64,000 bases of DNA from an uncultured Prevotella sp. GTDB taxonomy: Bacteria; Bacteroidota; Bacteroidia; Bacteroidales; Bacteroidaceae. A model generated the notes under the pieces. That model saw nothing but the letters and a program-made list of their open reading frames with translations, had not been told where the DNA came from and did not search any database. Numbering within the stretch: the first letter of the stretch is position 1; every line of letters begins with the position of its first letter. The stretch lies in assembly GCA_905236875.1 (NCBI GenBank), contig CAJOQT010000108.1, forward strand, positions 17,828 to 81,827, read 5' to 3'. A program made the position numbers and the translations under genes. Positions 56,193 to 64,000 of this stretch are shown piece after piece.

Positions 56193-58019
56193 TCAACACT
56201 TACTCTTGTCAGCGTTGCGGATCTCCACGCGGCGGATTTTGCCGCTGATGGTCTTTGGCAACTCATCGACAAACTCCACGATGCGGGGATACTTATAGGG
56301 TGCCGTCACCTTCTTTACATGCTGCTGTAGCTCTTTCACGAGGTCTTCGCCGGCCTTCGCCTTCCACTCCTTGCCGAGTACGACGGTAGCTTTCACCACC
56401 ATGCCGCGAATGTCGTCAGGCACACCGGTGATGGCACATTCTACGACGGCAGGATGGGTCATCAGCGCACTCTCCACCTCAAACGGACCGATGCGGTAGC
56501 CGGAACTCTTGATGACGTCGTCGATACGACCCTCGAACCAGTAGTAGCCGTCTTCGTCGCGCCACGCCATGTCGCCGGTGTGATACACTCCGTCGTGCCA
56601 TGCCTCGCGGGTCAGCTCCTCGTCGCGGTAGTAGTATTTGAATAGGCCAAGGGGAAGGCTCCCTTGGGGGGCTTTTATCACTATTTCCCCTTTCTCACCA
56701 TCCTCGCAGGGCGTGCCGTCGGCACGCAACAGGTCGATGTTGTATTGTGCATTGGGCATACCCATCGAACCGGGCTTTGGAGTCATCCAGGGGAAGGTGC
56801 CGAGAGTCATCGTCGTCTCCGTCTGGCCGAAGCCCTCCATGATGGTGAGGCCCGTCTTCTCCTTGAGCTTTTCGAACACGGCGGGGTTCAAGGCTTCGCC
56901 AGCCGTGCAGCAGTATTCGAGCGAAGACAGGTCGTACTTCGACAAGTCCTCACGAATCATGAAACGGTAGATGGTGGGTGGTGCACAGAAGCTGGTCACC
57001 TTGTATTTCTCTATCTGACGCAGCAGCGTGTCGGCATTGAACTTCTCGTGGTCAAACACAAAGACCGTTGCACCGGCAAACCACTGTCCGTAGAACTTGC
57101 CCCATACGGCTTTGCCCCATCCTGTGTCGGCTACGGTGAGGTGCAGGCTTCCCTGATGCAGGTTGTGCCAGAAGACACCCGTCGTCAGGTGTCCCATGGC
57201 GTAGAGGTAGTTGTGAGCCACCATCTTCGGCTCACCGCTGGTGCCACTGGTAAAGTACATCAGCATCGTGTCTTCGTTGTTGTTGACGAAGGCAGGTCTT
57301 GCAAAAGGAGGAGCCTTTCGCCACTCTGACTGCCAGTCGTGGAAGAGACTCTCCTCTTGCCCCTCCCTGTGAGGGAGGGGAGTAGATAGATCTGCCACCT
57401 CTTTGTCTTGAGAGTAATTGCTCCCCTCCCTCACTGGGAGGGGCAGGGGGGTGGGTCTGACTATGATATACTGCTTCACGGTCGGACTCTCGGGCATAGC
57501 CAGCTGTATCTGACTGGTGACGTAGGGGTCATCGACGCAGATGATGGCCTTGACACTTGCACGCGTGTTCCTATAGATAATATCCTTCTTCGTCAGCATG
57601 TGGGTAGCGGGAATCACTACGGCACCGATCTTATGCAGGGCCAGCATGATCACCCACCACTCGTAGCGGCGCTTCAGGATGAGCATCACGGGGTCGTTCT
57701 TGCCGATGCCTAATGACATCAGGTAGCTGGCAGCCTGATCGGTCTGCTCCTTCAGTTCGGCGAATGTGGTACGTATCTCTTCTCCCTGGTCGTTGGTCCA
57801 TAGTAGGGCCAGACCGTCGGGCCACTCTTCTGCCCAGACGTCCATCACGTCGTACGCAAAGTTAAAGTTCTCCGGGATGATGAACTCCAGGTGTTGGTTA
57901 TAGTCTTCTACAGACTCGAAGTGTGTCTGCTTTAAAAATCTATTCAAGAGACCTACCCCCTGCCCCTCCCTGTGAGGGAGGGGGGTAGATACTTCTTGTG
58001 TTTCCGTTTTCTTTTCCAT
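56193..58019 (-). CDS. AMP-binding acyl-CoA synthetase (medium-chain ACSM-like)
   Basis: YFTSGTSGEPKMVAHNYLY; GFGQTETTMTLG; YHTGDMAWRDEDGYYWFEGRIDDVIKSSGYRIGPFEVESALMTHPAVVECAI; PKTISGKIRRVEIR. Confidence 0.92.
   Translation of the reverse strand: MEKKTETQEVSTPLPHREGQGVGLLNRFLKQTHFESVEDYNQHLEFIIPENFNFAYDVMDVWAEEWPDGLALLWTNDQGEEIRTTFAELKEQTDQAASYLMSLGIGKNDPVMLILKRRYEWWVIMLALHKIGAVVIPATHMLTKKDIIYRNTRASVKAIICVDDPYVTSQIQLAMPESPTVKQYIIVRPTPLPLPVREGSNYSQDKEVADLSTPLPHREGQEESLFHDWQSEWRKAPPFARPAFVNNNEDTMLMYFTSGTSGEPKMVAHNYLYAMGHLTTGVFWHNLHQGSLHLTVADTGWGKAVWGKFYGQWFAGATVFVFDHEKFNADTLLRQIEKYKVTSFCAPPTIYRFMIREDLSKYDLSSLEYCCTAGEALNPAVFEKLKEKTGLTIMEGFGQTETTMTLGTFPWMTPKPGSMGMPNAQYNIDLLRADGTPCEDGEKGEIVIKAPQGSLPLGLFKYYYRDEELTREAWHDGVYHTGDMAWRDEDGYYWFEGRIDDVIKSSGYRIGPFEVESALMTHPAVVECAITGVPDDIRGMVVKATVVLGKEWKAKAGEDLVKELQQHVKKVTAPYKYPRIVEFVDELPKTISGKIRRVEIRNADKSKC
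57349..57458. repeat. Two family A elements in frame inside the AMP-ligase
   Basis: cccctccctgtgagggaggggagtagatag ... gctcccctccctcactgggaggggcaggggggtgggtc; encodes RPTPLPLPVREGSNYSQDKEVADLSTPLPHREGQ. Confidence 0.92.
57949..58019. repeat. Family A element plus homologous 5' coding leader in the AMP-ligase
   Basis: Encodes MEKKTETQEVSTPLPHREGQGVGL; homologous to [24 protein letters not shown] of parE. Confidence 0.85.
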
Positions 58020-58021
58020 AT

Positions 58022-58086
58022 TGTTTCTGTGTTTCTTTTGTAATTACTCCCCTCCCTGCTGCAGGGAGGGGTAGGGGGTGGGTCTC
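58022..58086. repeat. Family A element in the spacer, abutting the stop codon of the XRE-cupin gene
   Basis: tgtttctgtgtttcttttgtaattactcccctccctgctgcagggaggggtagggggtgggtctc. Confidence 0.88.
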
Positions 58087-58644
58087 TTATTCCACCGTAA
58101 ACGCGAGGAACTTGACTGCTTTGTCACCGACGGCGAGCATGCCGTGAGGCTTCGTGGAGTCGAAGTAGATAGAGTCGCCCTCTTCAAGTATCATCGTCTT
58201 GCCGCCGATGAAGAGTTCCATCTTGCCCTCCAGCACGAGGTTGAACTCCTGTCCTGGGTGTGTGTTCTTATAGATGGTGCGGGCACCGGGCTTCGGCTCG
58301 ACGGTAACGATGAAAACGTCGGCCTTGTGGTTCACGAATCCGCTTACCAGACTCTGGTACTTATAGGCCTTGGTACGTTCTACCGACATGCCCTGCCCTT
58401 TGCGTACCACGAAGTACGACTTCATGCGGGGGGCCTCTGCAAACATCAGCTCCTCGGCACTCACGCCGTACTTATGGGCTATCTTCATCAGGTTCGAGAT
58501 GGTGATATCCAACTCGCCAGCCTCTATCTTCTCATACTTCTCCTTGTCAATGCCGATGACCTCGGCCACTTCTTCGGATGAAATGTCGAGCACGTCGCGC
58601 AGTCCGCGCAGCCGCTCGCCAATCTGTTTCAGTTGTTCGTCCAT
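58087..58644 (-). CDS. XRE-family HTH regulator with C-terminal cupin domain
   Basis: RLRGLRDVLDISSEEVAEVIGIDKEKYEKIEAGELDITISNLMKIAHKYGVSAEEL; HPGQEFNLVLEGKMELFIGGKTMILEEGDSIYFDSTKPHGMLAVGDKAVKFLAFTV. Confidence 0.92.
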   Translation of the reverse strand: MDEQLKQIGERLRGLRDVLDISSEEVAEVIGIDKEKYEKIEAGELDITISNLMKIAHKYGVSAEELMFAEAPRMKSYFVVRKGQGMSVERTKAYKYQSLVSGFVNHKADVFIVTVEPKPGARTIYKNTHPGQEFNLVLEGKMELFIGGKTMILEEGDSIYFDSTKPHGMLAVGDKAVKFLAFTVE

Positions 58645-58655
58645 GTTTCTTATGT

Positions 58656-59441
58656 TTATTCTTCTATGATATATTCTGTTGTGTCTTGAGGCTCCTCAGC
58701 TTCTTCCACCCTTTCCTCTTCAGGAACCCAAGGCTTGCCATTGCGGTATTTCCTGTTCTTGTCGTGTGCATCGGGCATGTCAAACTCATCGTGCTTCTCT
58801 ATCTCGAAAGTCGATGGGTCGGCATCCTTGACGATTTCACCGCAATGCCACACGTGGGTACGGTCCTTCGTATAGCAGGAGTATTTGCCGACGGGGGTAT
58901 AGGTGGCGGGATCGGCACCTTCCAGAATCTTGCCGAAGTAATAGACGTGACGCTTGTCTTTCGCCTCAAACGTAGAGATCAGCTCCAGCGTTGCAGGGTC
59001 GGAGTTCTCTATGCGCAGGCTGTCGAAATAGACGTAGCGGCTATCCACTCCCCACATCTCGTCTTCGTCGCACTTCAGCGTACGGAATGTCTTGAGGTCG
59101 GCAACACCTACTGCTGCACCTCTGTAGTAATAGTCATGCTTGTCGTGGAAAAGGGGGAACCGGTCCACTTCTACTGAAGCGGGGTCGGCACCTTTCACCA
59201 GTCGGCTCTTGAACCACACATGCTCCTGATCGCGCCCCAGCCAGTCCTTCACGCTCTGGAATGTTTCCGCGTCGCAATCTTCAAGCGGTTCTTTGATGGT
59301 CCCGAAACTGAACGTCCAATAGGTGAAATAGACCGAGTCGCCTTCCACCTTATACTTGCCGTCGCTGTTGCATCCTGTCATCAGGACCGTCATTGCCATC
59401 AGCACACATGCCGTTATTCCAATCTTTATCAGTACTTTCAT
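58656..59441 (-). CDS. DKNYY domain-containing lipoprotein
   Basis: Lipobox TVLMTGCNSDGK; repeated DKRHVYYFGKILEGADPATY / DRTHVWHCGEIVKDADPSTFEI modules. Confidence 0.85.
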   Translation of the reverse strand: MKVLIKIGITACVLMAMTVLMTGCNSDGKYKVEGDSVYFTYWTFSFGTIKEPLEDCDAETFQSVKDWLGRDQEHVWFKSRLVKGADPASVEVDRFPLFHDKHDYYYRGAAVGVADLKTFRTLKCDEDEMWGVDSRYVYFDSLRIENSDPATLELISTFEAKDKRHVYYFGKILEGADPATYTPVGKYSCYTKDRTHVWHCGEIVKDADPSTFEIEKHDEFDMPDAHDKNRKYRNGKPWVPEEERVEEAEEPQDTTEYIIEE

Positions 59442-59485
59442 CTGCAATTAGTGAAATTCGTTAAATTCGGTCGTTAAATACATAC

Positions 59486-59631
59486 GTCCGTTCTTGCGTC
59501 CCTTCGGTAGCAAGCGGCAAGCCGAGCGGTCCGTTGTCCGTTGTCTGTTGTCCGTTCTTGCGTCCCTTCGGTAGCAAGCGGCAAGCCGAGCGGTCTGTTG
59601 TCCGTTGTCTGTTGTCCGTTGTCCGTTGTCA
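59486..59631. repeat. Family B element: tandem 64-bp near-perfect duplication (63/64) plus TCCGTTGTC array
   Basis: gtccgttcttgcgtcccttcggtagcaagcggcaagccgagcggt[c/t]cgttgtccgttgtctgtt at 59486-59549 and 59550-59613; abuts the proC stop codon. Confidence 0.93.
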
Positions 59632-60414
59632 CTACTTCGCTCCTGCTTTCAGCCCTCGGATGACGGCCGATGTGAAGCCGGCATGCTCCATCTCGTTCAG
59701 TCCCTTGATCGTTACTCCACCAGGAGTCGTCACCAGGTCGATGGCTGCTTCCGGGTGCAGGCCCGAAGCCTCGAGCAGTTCTACGGCTCCCTTCATGGTC
59801 TGCATGACGATGCGTTTGGCATCGTCGGCCTTGAAGCCCAGCTCTACGCCGCCCTCCGATGCTGCCCGCACATAGCGCATGGCGTAGGCGATACCACAGG
59901 AGGCCAGCGTTGTGCCTGCTGCCAGATGCTGCTCGTCGGTGAGAATGGTGCTGCCCATCTCGTCGAAGATGGCCTTCACCTGTTCTGTCTGGTGCTGTAC
60001 TACAGCACCGCACGGTACGAGGAACGTCATTGACGCCATCTCGGCAATGGCGATGTTGGGGATGCAGAGGAAGAGGGGAGGGCATTGCTCGCCCAGCCAC
60101 TCCCTGATGTCGGCCGACTTGACACCGGCGGCAATCACAACGAGCAGCTGCTCCTGTGGGTTCAGCATGTCCTTGATGCCTTTGAGCACGCCTTCCACCA
60201 GCCAGGGCTTGACGACGACACATACGATGCCGGCTCCCTCGACGGCGAGCCGGTTGTCGGTGGTCACGCAGACCCCCTTCGGTGTGAACTTCTCCGCTAC
60301 GGCCGGTGACGGGTCGCTTACGGTAATGTCTTCGTTACGGAAGGTCCTGCCTTTGATGAGTCCCTCAACAATGGCGCCTCCCATAGCTCCCGCTCCAATA
60401 ATCGTTATCTTCAT
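59632..60414 (-). CDS. proC: Pyrroline-5-carboxylate reductase
   Basis: MKITIIGAGAMGGAIVEGLIKG; VKPWLVEGVL; DLVTTPGGVTIKGLNEMEHAGFTSAVIRGL. Confidence 0.96.
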   Translation of the reverse strand: MKITIIGAGAMGGAIVEGLIKGRTFRNEDITVSDPSPAVAEKFTPKGVCVTTDNRLAVEGAGIVCVVVKPWLVEGVLKGIKDMLNPQEQLLVVIAAGVKSADIREWLGEQCPPLFLCIPNIAIAEMASMTFLVPCGAVVQHQTEQVKAIFDEMGSTILTDEQHLAAGTTLASCGIAYAMRYVRAASEGGVELGFKADDAKRIVMQTMKGAVELLEASGLHPEAAIDLVTTPGGVTIKGLNEMEHAGFTSAVIRGLKAGAK

Positions 60415-60453
60415 AAATTCGTTCGATTCGTGTGATTCGTTGTCGTTAAAACT

Positions 60454-61599
60454 TCAAAAGTCTTCCTCCGGTTGCACCCTGATGAGCCTCTCGATGAAGT
60501 CGTCGGCTTCTGCCTTCGTCAGACAGAGCGGCGGCAGCAGGCGCAGGATGTTCTGTCCGGCACACCCCGTGAAGCAGTGCTCGTGGCGGATGAGCGGCTT
60601 GCGAACCATCTGGTGAGGCATGTCGAGTTCGATGCCGATCATCAGTCCACGGCCTCGCACATCCGTGATGTGTGAGCTGCCGATGCCCTTGATGCCTTCC
60701 ATCAGGTAGTCACCCACGATGCGGGCGTTCTCCACCAGGTTCTCCTCTTCGAAGACGTCCAGCACGGCAAGTGCTGCCGCACAAGCCAGGTGGTTGCCGC
60801 CAAACGTAGTCCCCAACTGTCCATAGACAGGCTCGAAGTCGGGAGAGATGAGTACGGCACCCATCGGGAAACCATTGGCTATGCCCTTGGCTACGGTGAT
60901 GATGTCGGGCTTGATGCCTAACCACTGGTGGGCAAAGAACTTGCCGCTGCGGCCGTAGCCGCATTGTATCTCGTCGCAAATCAGCGTAGCACCGTAGCGC
61001 TTGCAGGCGTAGGCCAGTTTCTGGGCGAAGTCGGGCGTAGCCATCTGGATGCCGCCGATGCCTTGGATGGGTTCCAGGATGACGGCAACCACACCGCCAC
61101 GTGACAGCTCACGAATCCACGGCTCAATGTCGTTGAGCGGCAGGAAGCGTGCATGATGGTTGTCGTTGACCGGTGCCACGATCTTCGGGTTGTGGGTCAC
61201 CTCGACAGCCAGCGAGGTACGACCGTGGAAGGAGTGCTCGCATGCCAGGATGCGTGTTGCTCCGGGGTTCTTGAACGATGCCAGCTTCAGCGCGTTCTCG
61301 TTGGCTTCCGCACCGCTGTTGATCAGGAACAGCTGGTAGTCGTCATAGCCGCAGACCTTACCCAGGCGTTCTGCCAGCTCCGACTGAAGCTTGTTGACCA
61401 CTGAGTTCGAATAAAACCCAATCTTGTTGAGTTGCTCCGACACCTTATTAATATAATGGGGATGCGAGTGGCCGATGCTGATGACAGCATGACCGCCATA
61501 CAGGTCAAGGTACTCCTGACCCTTGTCGTCCCAAACCTTACAGCCTTTGCCTTTGACGATGTTCACGTCATAAAGGGGATAAACGTCGAAAAGTTTCAT
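60454..61599 (-). CDS. argD: Acetyl/succinyl-ornithine aminotransferase
   Basis: MKLFDVYPLYDVNIVKGKGCKVWDDKGQEYLDLYGGHAVISIGHSHPHY; INSGAEANENALKLAS; LICDEIQCGYGRSGKFFAHQ; TTFGGNHLACAAALAVLDV. The track start 61737 is upstream of the conserved start. Confidence 0.94.
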   Translation of the reverse strand: MKLFDVYPLYDVNIVKGKGCKVWDDKGQEYLDLYGGHAVISIGHSHPHYINKVSEQLNKIGFYSNSVVNKLQSELAERLGKVCGYDDYQLFLINSGAEANENALKLASFKNPGATRILACEHSFHGRTSLAVEVTHNPKIVAPVNDNHHARFLPLNDIEPWIRELSRGGVVAVILEPIQGIGGIQMATPDFAQKLAYACKRYGATLICDEIQCGYGRSGKFFAHQWLGIKPDIITVAKGIANGFPMGAVLISPDFEPVYGQLGTTFGGNHLACAAALAVLDVFEEENLVENARIVGDYLMEGIKGIGSSHITDVRGRGLMIGIELDMPHQMVRKPLIRHEHCFTGCAGQNILRLLPPLCLTKAEADDFIERLIRVQPEEDF

Positions 61600-61625
61600 A
61601 TCTTTCGTCTTTGTGATAATCGCGA

Positions 61626-61633
61626 CAAAGGTA
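61626..61633 (-). promoter_or_regulatory. -7 box TACCTTTG for argD
   Basis: CAAAGGTA on + strand, 27 bp upstream of ATG 61599. Confidence 0.5.
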
Positions 61634-61737
61634 CGAATAAGTGAGCACAATACAAAACAAAATATTAATTTTTTGTTTTTATTGTCGAACGATAGTAACT
61701 TCGGCAAGGCCAAAGCTGCGGTAAAAAGGCGCTTCAC

Positions 61738-61781
61738 GATTTATCATTTTCTAACAAAAAGGTGTAAGAAAATGATAAATC
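61738..61781. other. Perfect 15-bp stem hairpin in the argD / secreted-protein intergenic region
   Basis: GATTTATCATTTTCT-aacaaaaaggtgta-AGAAAATGATAAATC. Confidence 0.8.
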
Positions 61782-61823
61782 CGCGAAAAATGACGCATTG
61801 TCGAAAAGAAAATGCATGGAATA

Positions 61824-61856
61824 TTTGTCCGTTTGAAGATTATTGCTTATCTTTGC
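61824..61856 (+). promoter_or_regulatory. Full Bacteroidetes promoter TTTG-N20-TATCTTTGC
   Basis: TTTG at 61824-61827, 20-bp spacer, TATCTTTGC at 61848-61856. Confidence 0.75.
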
Positions 61857-61930
61857 CCTGTCATTTTAAGGCACCCCAGACAAGATTATCAACTTCAATA
61901 CATAATATTAACATTAAAATCAAAACAATT

Positions 61931-64000
61931 ATGAGAAAATTATTTACTTCGTTAATCCTCCTTACGATGGGAGTGATGATGTCACAGGCTCAAGTCTATG
62001 TGGCAGGTTATCAAAGTAACAGCTCTGGTAAGTTTACCACTGGTGTTACAAGTGGAAGTGCCACTTTGTCGTCAGATGGTAAGACGCTGACCCTTACCAA
62101 TGCCGTTATTGAGCCAAGCGGCACCTATAACGGTATCAACAACAATGGCGTGGCCGGTCTCAAGATTGTTATCAAAGGTACTTGCTCGATTAAAGGCAAA
62201 GGCCGTGGTATCATAACAAATGCCAACACAACCATTAGTGGCGAAGGCGGCTCACTGACCGTTGACGTTTCAGAAAACACTGACAACTATGGCTGTATCA
62301 AGGTTGAAAACGGTGCAACCTTAACTGTGGAATGGATCAATCTGACCTGTAAAGGTAAGAGCTTTGGTATTGACGGCACAGGTACGGAGACCTTAAAACT
62401 GTTGTGCTGTGAAGTTAATGTATCCACTACAGGAAGCGGCTCGTGCATTCAGCAGTTTGCCTCGCTTTCCAAGAACGCTAACTATTGGTTTTATGGTGAG
62501 ACATGGAATTCTACCGATAAGAAACTCTACAAGTCTAATGGTTCATCGAACGCCACAAGCTGCTATCTGGCAGCAAATTTGAAAGTCGGCATGTTCAATG
62601 TCAATTCAAACTCTACTTGGAATTTCTTAGGCGGCAGCGACGGTGGTCTGACGGCAGGCTCTATTAATTACGAATCTTCTACCAAGACACTGACGTTCGA
62701 CGGTGCAACGTTCAAGGCTCCCACCAATGTTTGTGTTGTTCAGAACAATAACGTGGATGGACTGATCATCAAGCTGGCAGGAAAGAACACCCTTAGCCTT
62801 TCTTATGCGTCTAGCGGTTCTGCTTTTCGTTTCAGCAAGAGCACGACTATTGAAGGTGCAGGTTACACATCGAGCTATAAGAACACCATTACGGCATATC
62901 TTCCAATCTATCAGTATAGCTCAGGAACGCTTACCATCAACAATGCCTACCTGGAATTAAACGGTAAGAACTATGGTATGACTGGCGGTTCTTCTGCTTC
63001 TGGTAAGTCTTTGATAATTAAAAAATCTTATGTTTCTGTGTCTAACACTTCTGATTTTGAGACAGCTTCCATTGCTGCTTTCGAGAAATGTGAGCTCACA
63101 GACTGTAACGTCGATGCTTCTGTTGCTTCTGGCATCTGCTATCGCTCTTCGCTGAAGGGCTTCGGCGACAATAGCGGTAATCTTTACAAGAAGAAAATCC
63201 TTATCAATGTTCCCTCAACTACATATAATATTTATGTTGCCGGAACACAGGTGAGCAACCTTAACGCCTCTAATGTTGTTGTTGATGGCCTGACTGCTGG
63301 TAAAATTTCTTATGACAACAGTAACAAAAAGCTGACGCTGACCGGTGCGCAGTTGACACTTCCTTCTGGCAACGATGAAGCTGCCCTTGATCTTAGAGTA
63401 GCTGGCCTGACTGTTAACTTTGTTGACAATAGTAGTGGCGCAGAAAATGACATAAAAGCTAAAAATACTGTCTTGAGTGTTCGTGAAAACACCACCTTTA
63501 CTGGAAGCGGCTGCGTGACCTTTACATCAACAGAAGGTTCAGGCTGTAATATGTTTGGAACCTCAACAACACTAACCCTGGATATGGATGGTCGTGCAAG
63601 TTTCATTGGTGCAAATTATGGTATGGCGGCCTATAATTTAGTTATGAAGAAGACCTCTAATTCTTACCACTATCGATTTAAGGGTGGCAGCAATGCTTCC
63701 TTGTATGTGATTACCAAGCTCACTCATGATGGTTTGGACTTATATAGTGGTACGAGTAAGGGTGAAGAGAGTACCTATGGCTGCTATTTTGACAACCAGT
63801 ATGTCAGACAGAATGGCGGTGCTGTTGCCAAGGGACTTGTTGTTTACCGTTATATCACAAACAAGTACGATCTCTATGTTGGCGATACGCGGGTGACGGA
63901 TTGTAACGCCAAGGGTATAGGCAGTAAGTACATCACCGCTGGCGGTGCTACGGCCGCAGTCTATGATGCAACCAACAAGAAACTGACGCTGAACGGTGCG
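61931..64000 (+). CDS. Secreted protein with degenerate repeat modules (carbohydrate-binding/adhesin-like); runs off the right edge
   Basis: Open frame from ATG 61931 with no stop by 64000, so absent from the ORF track. MRKLFTSLILLTMGVMMSQAQVYVAGYQ signal peptide; recurring (Y)xVGxxxV...LTAGxxSYDxxxKxLTLxGA motifs. Confidence 0.75.
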   Translation, partial: MRKLFTSLILLTMGVMMSQAQVYVAGYQSNSSGKFTTGVTSGSATLSSDGKTLTLTNAVIEPSGTYNGINNNGVAGLKIVIKGTCSIKGKGRGIITNANTTISGEGGSLTVDVSENTDNYGCIKVENGATLTVEWINLTCKGKSFGIDGTGTETLKLLCCEVNVSTTGSGSCIQQFASLSKNANYWFYGETWNSTDKKLYKSNGSSNATSCYLAANLKVGMFNVNSNSTWNFLGGSDGGLTAGSINYESSTKTLTFDGATFKAPTNVCVVQNNNVDGLIIKLAGKNTLSLSYASSGSAFRFSKSTTIEGAGYTSSYKNTITAYLPIYQYSSGTLTINNAYLELNGKNYGMTGGSSASGKSLIIKKSYVSVSNTSDFETASIAAFEKCELTDCNVDASVASGICYRSSLKGFGDNSGNLYKKKILINVPSTTYNIYVAGTQVSNLNASNVVVDGLTAGKISYDNSNKKLTLTGAQLTLPSGNDEAALDLRVAGLTVNFVDNSSGAENDIKAKNTVLSVRENTTFTGSGCVTFTSTEGSGCNMFGTSTTLTLDMDGRASFIGANYGMAAYNLVMKKTSNSYHYRFKGGSNASLYVITKLTHDGLDLYSGTSKGEESTYGCYFDNQYVRQNGGAVAKGLVVYRYITNKYDLYVGDTRVTDCNAKGIGSKYITAGGATAAVYDATNKKLTLNGA

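Noticed and set aside
57408-57713. Short plus-strand ORFs over the AMP-ligase repeat region
   Set aside because: Antisense to a conserved gene; starts inside repeat sequence.
59486-59631. Possible CRISPR array because of direct repeats
   Set aside because: Only two 64-bp units directly adjacent with no unique spacers; no cas genes in the window.
59474-60223. 249-aa minus-strand ORF overlapping proC in another frame
   Set aside because: Arg-rich out-of-frame translation; proC is conserved over the same region; its tail is just the family B repeat translated.

Overview
The window looks like a Bacteroidales chromosome segment, probably Prevotella or a close relative. This rests on TAnnTTTGC -7 boxes, SusC/SusD, DUF4292, DUF6057, DUF4369 and an N-succinyl/acetyl-ornithine carbamoyltransferase-type argF'. 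It is mostly core genome: dprA (partial), ruvB, coaD, ybeY, S41 protease, parE, paaK/ACT, argE-like, envC-like, dut, dgt, a GlsB/GlsA-like acyltransferase pair, a complete dcw cluster (mraZ to ftsZ), a SusC/SusD locus followed by a duplicated DUF6057 + CxxCH/TolB-like lipoprotein module, an Arg/Pro biosynthesis cluster, and the start of a secreted repeat protein that runs off the right edge. No tRNA, rRNA, CRISPR array or complete transposon was recognised. The most unusual signal is a set of short palindromic or word-array repeats. They fill many intercistronic spacers, often abutting stop codons, and homologous copies lie in frame inside conserved genes (parE, an AMP-ligase, argF', both CxxCH/TolB lipoproteins, both DUF6057 proteins, a methyltransferase, a TPR protein). 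This resembles the Rickettsia palindromic element phenomenon. A second candidate system is the SusCD-linked DUF6057/CxxCH-lipoprotein module. One of its lipoprotein signal peptides is encoded by four perfect TGTTGGC heptamers, a possible phase-variable tract. All calls come from reading the sequence and the supplied translations; no searches were run.
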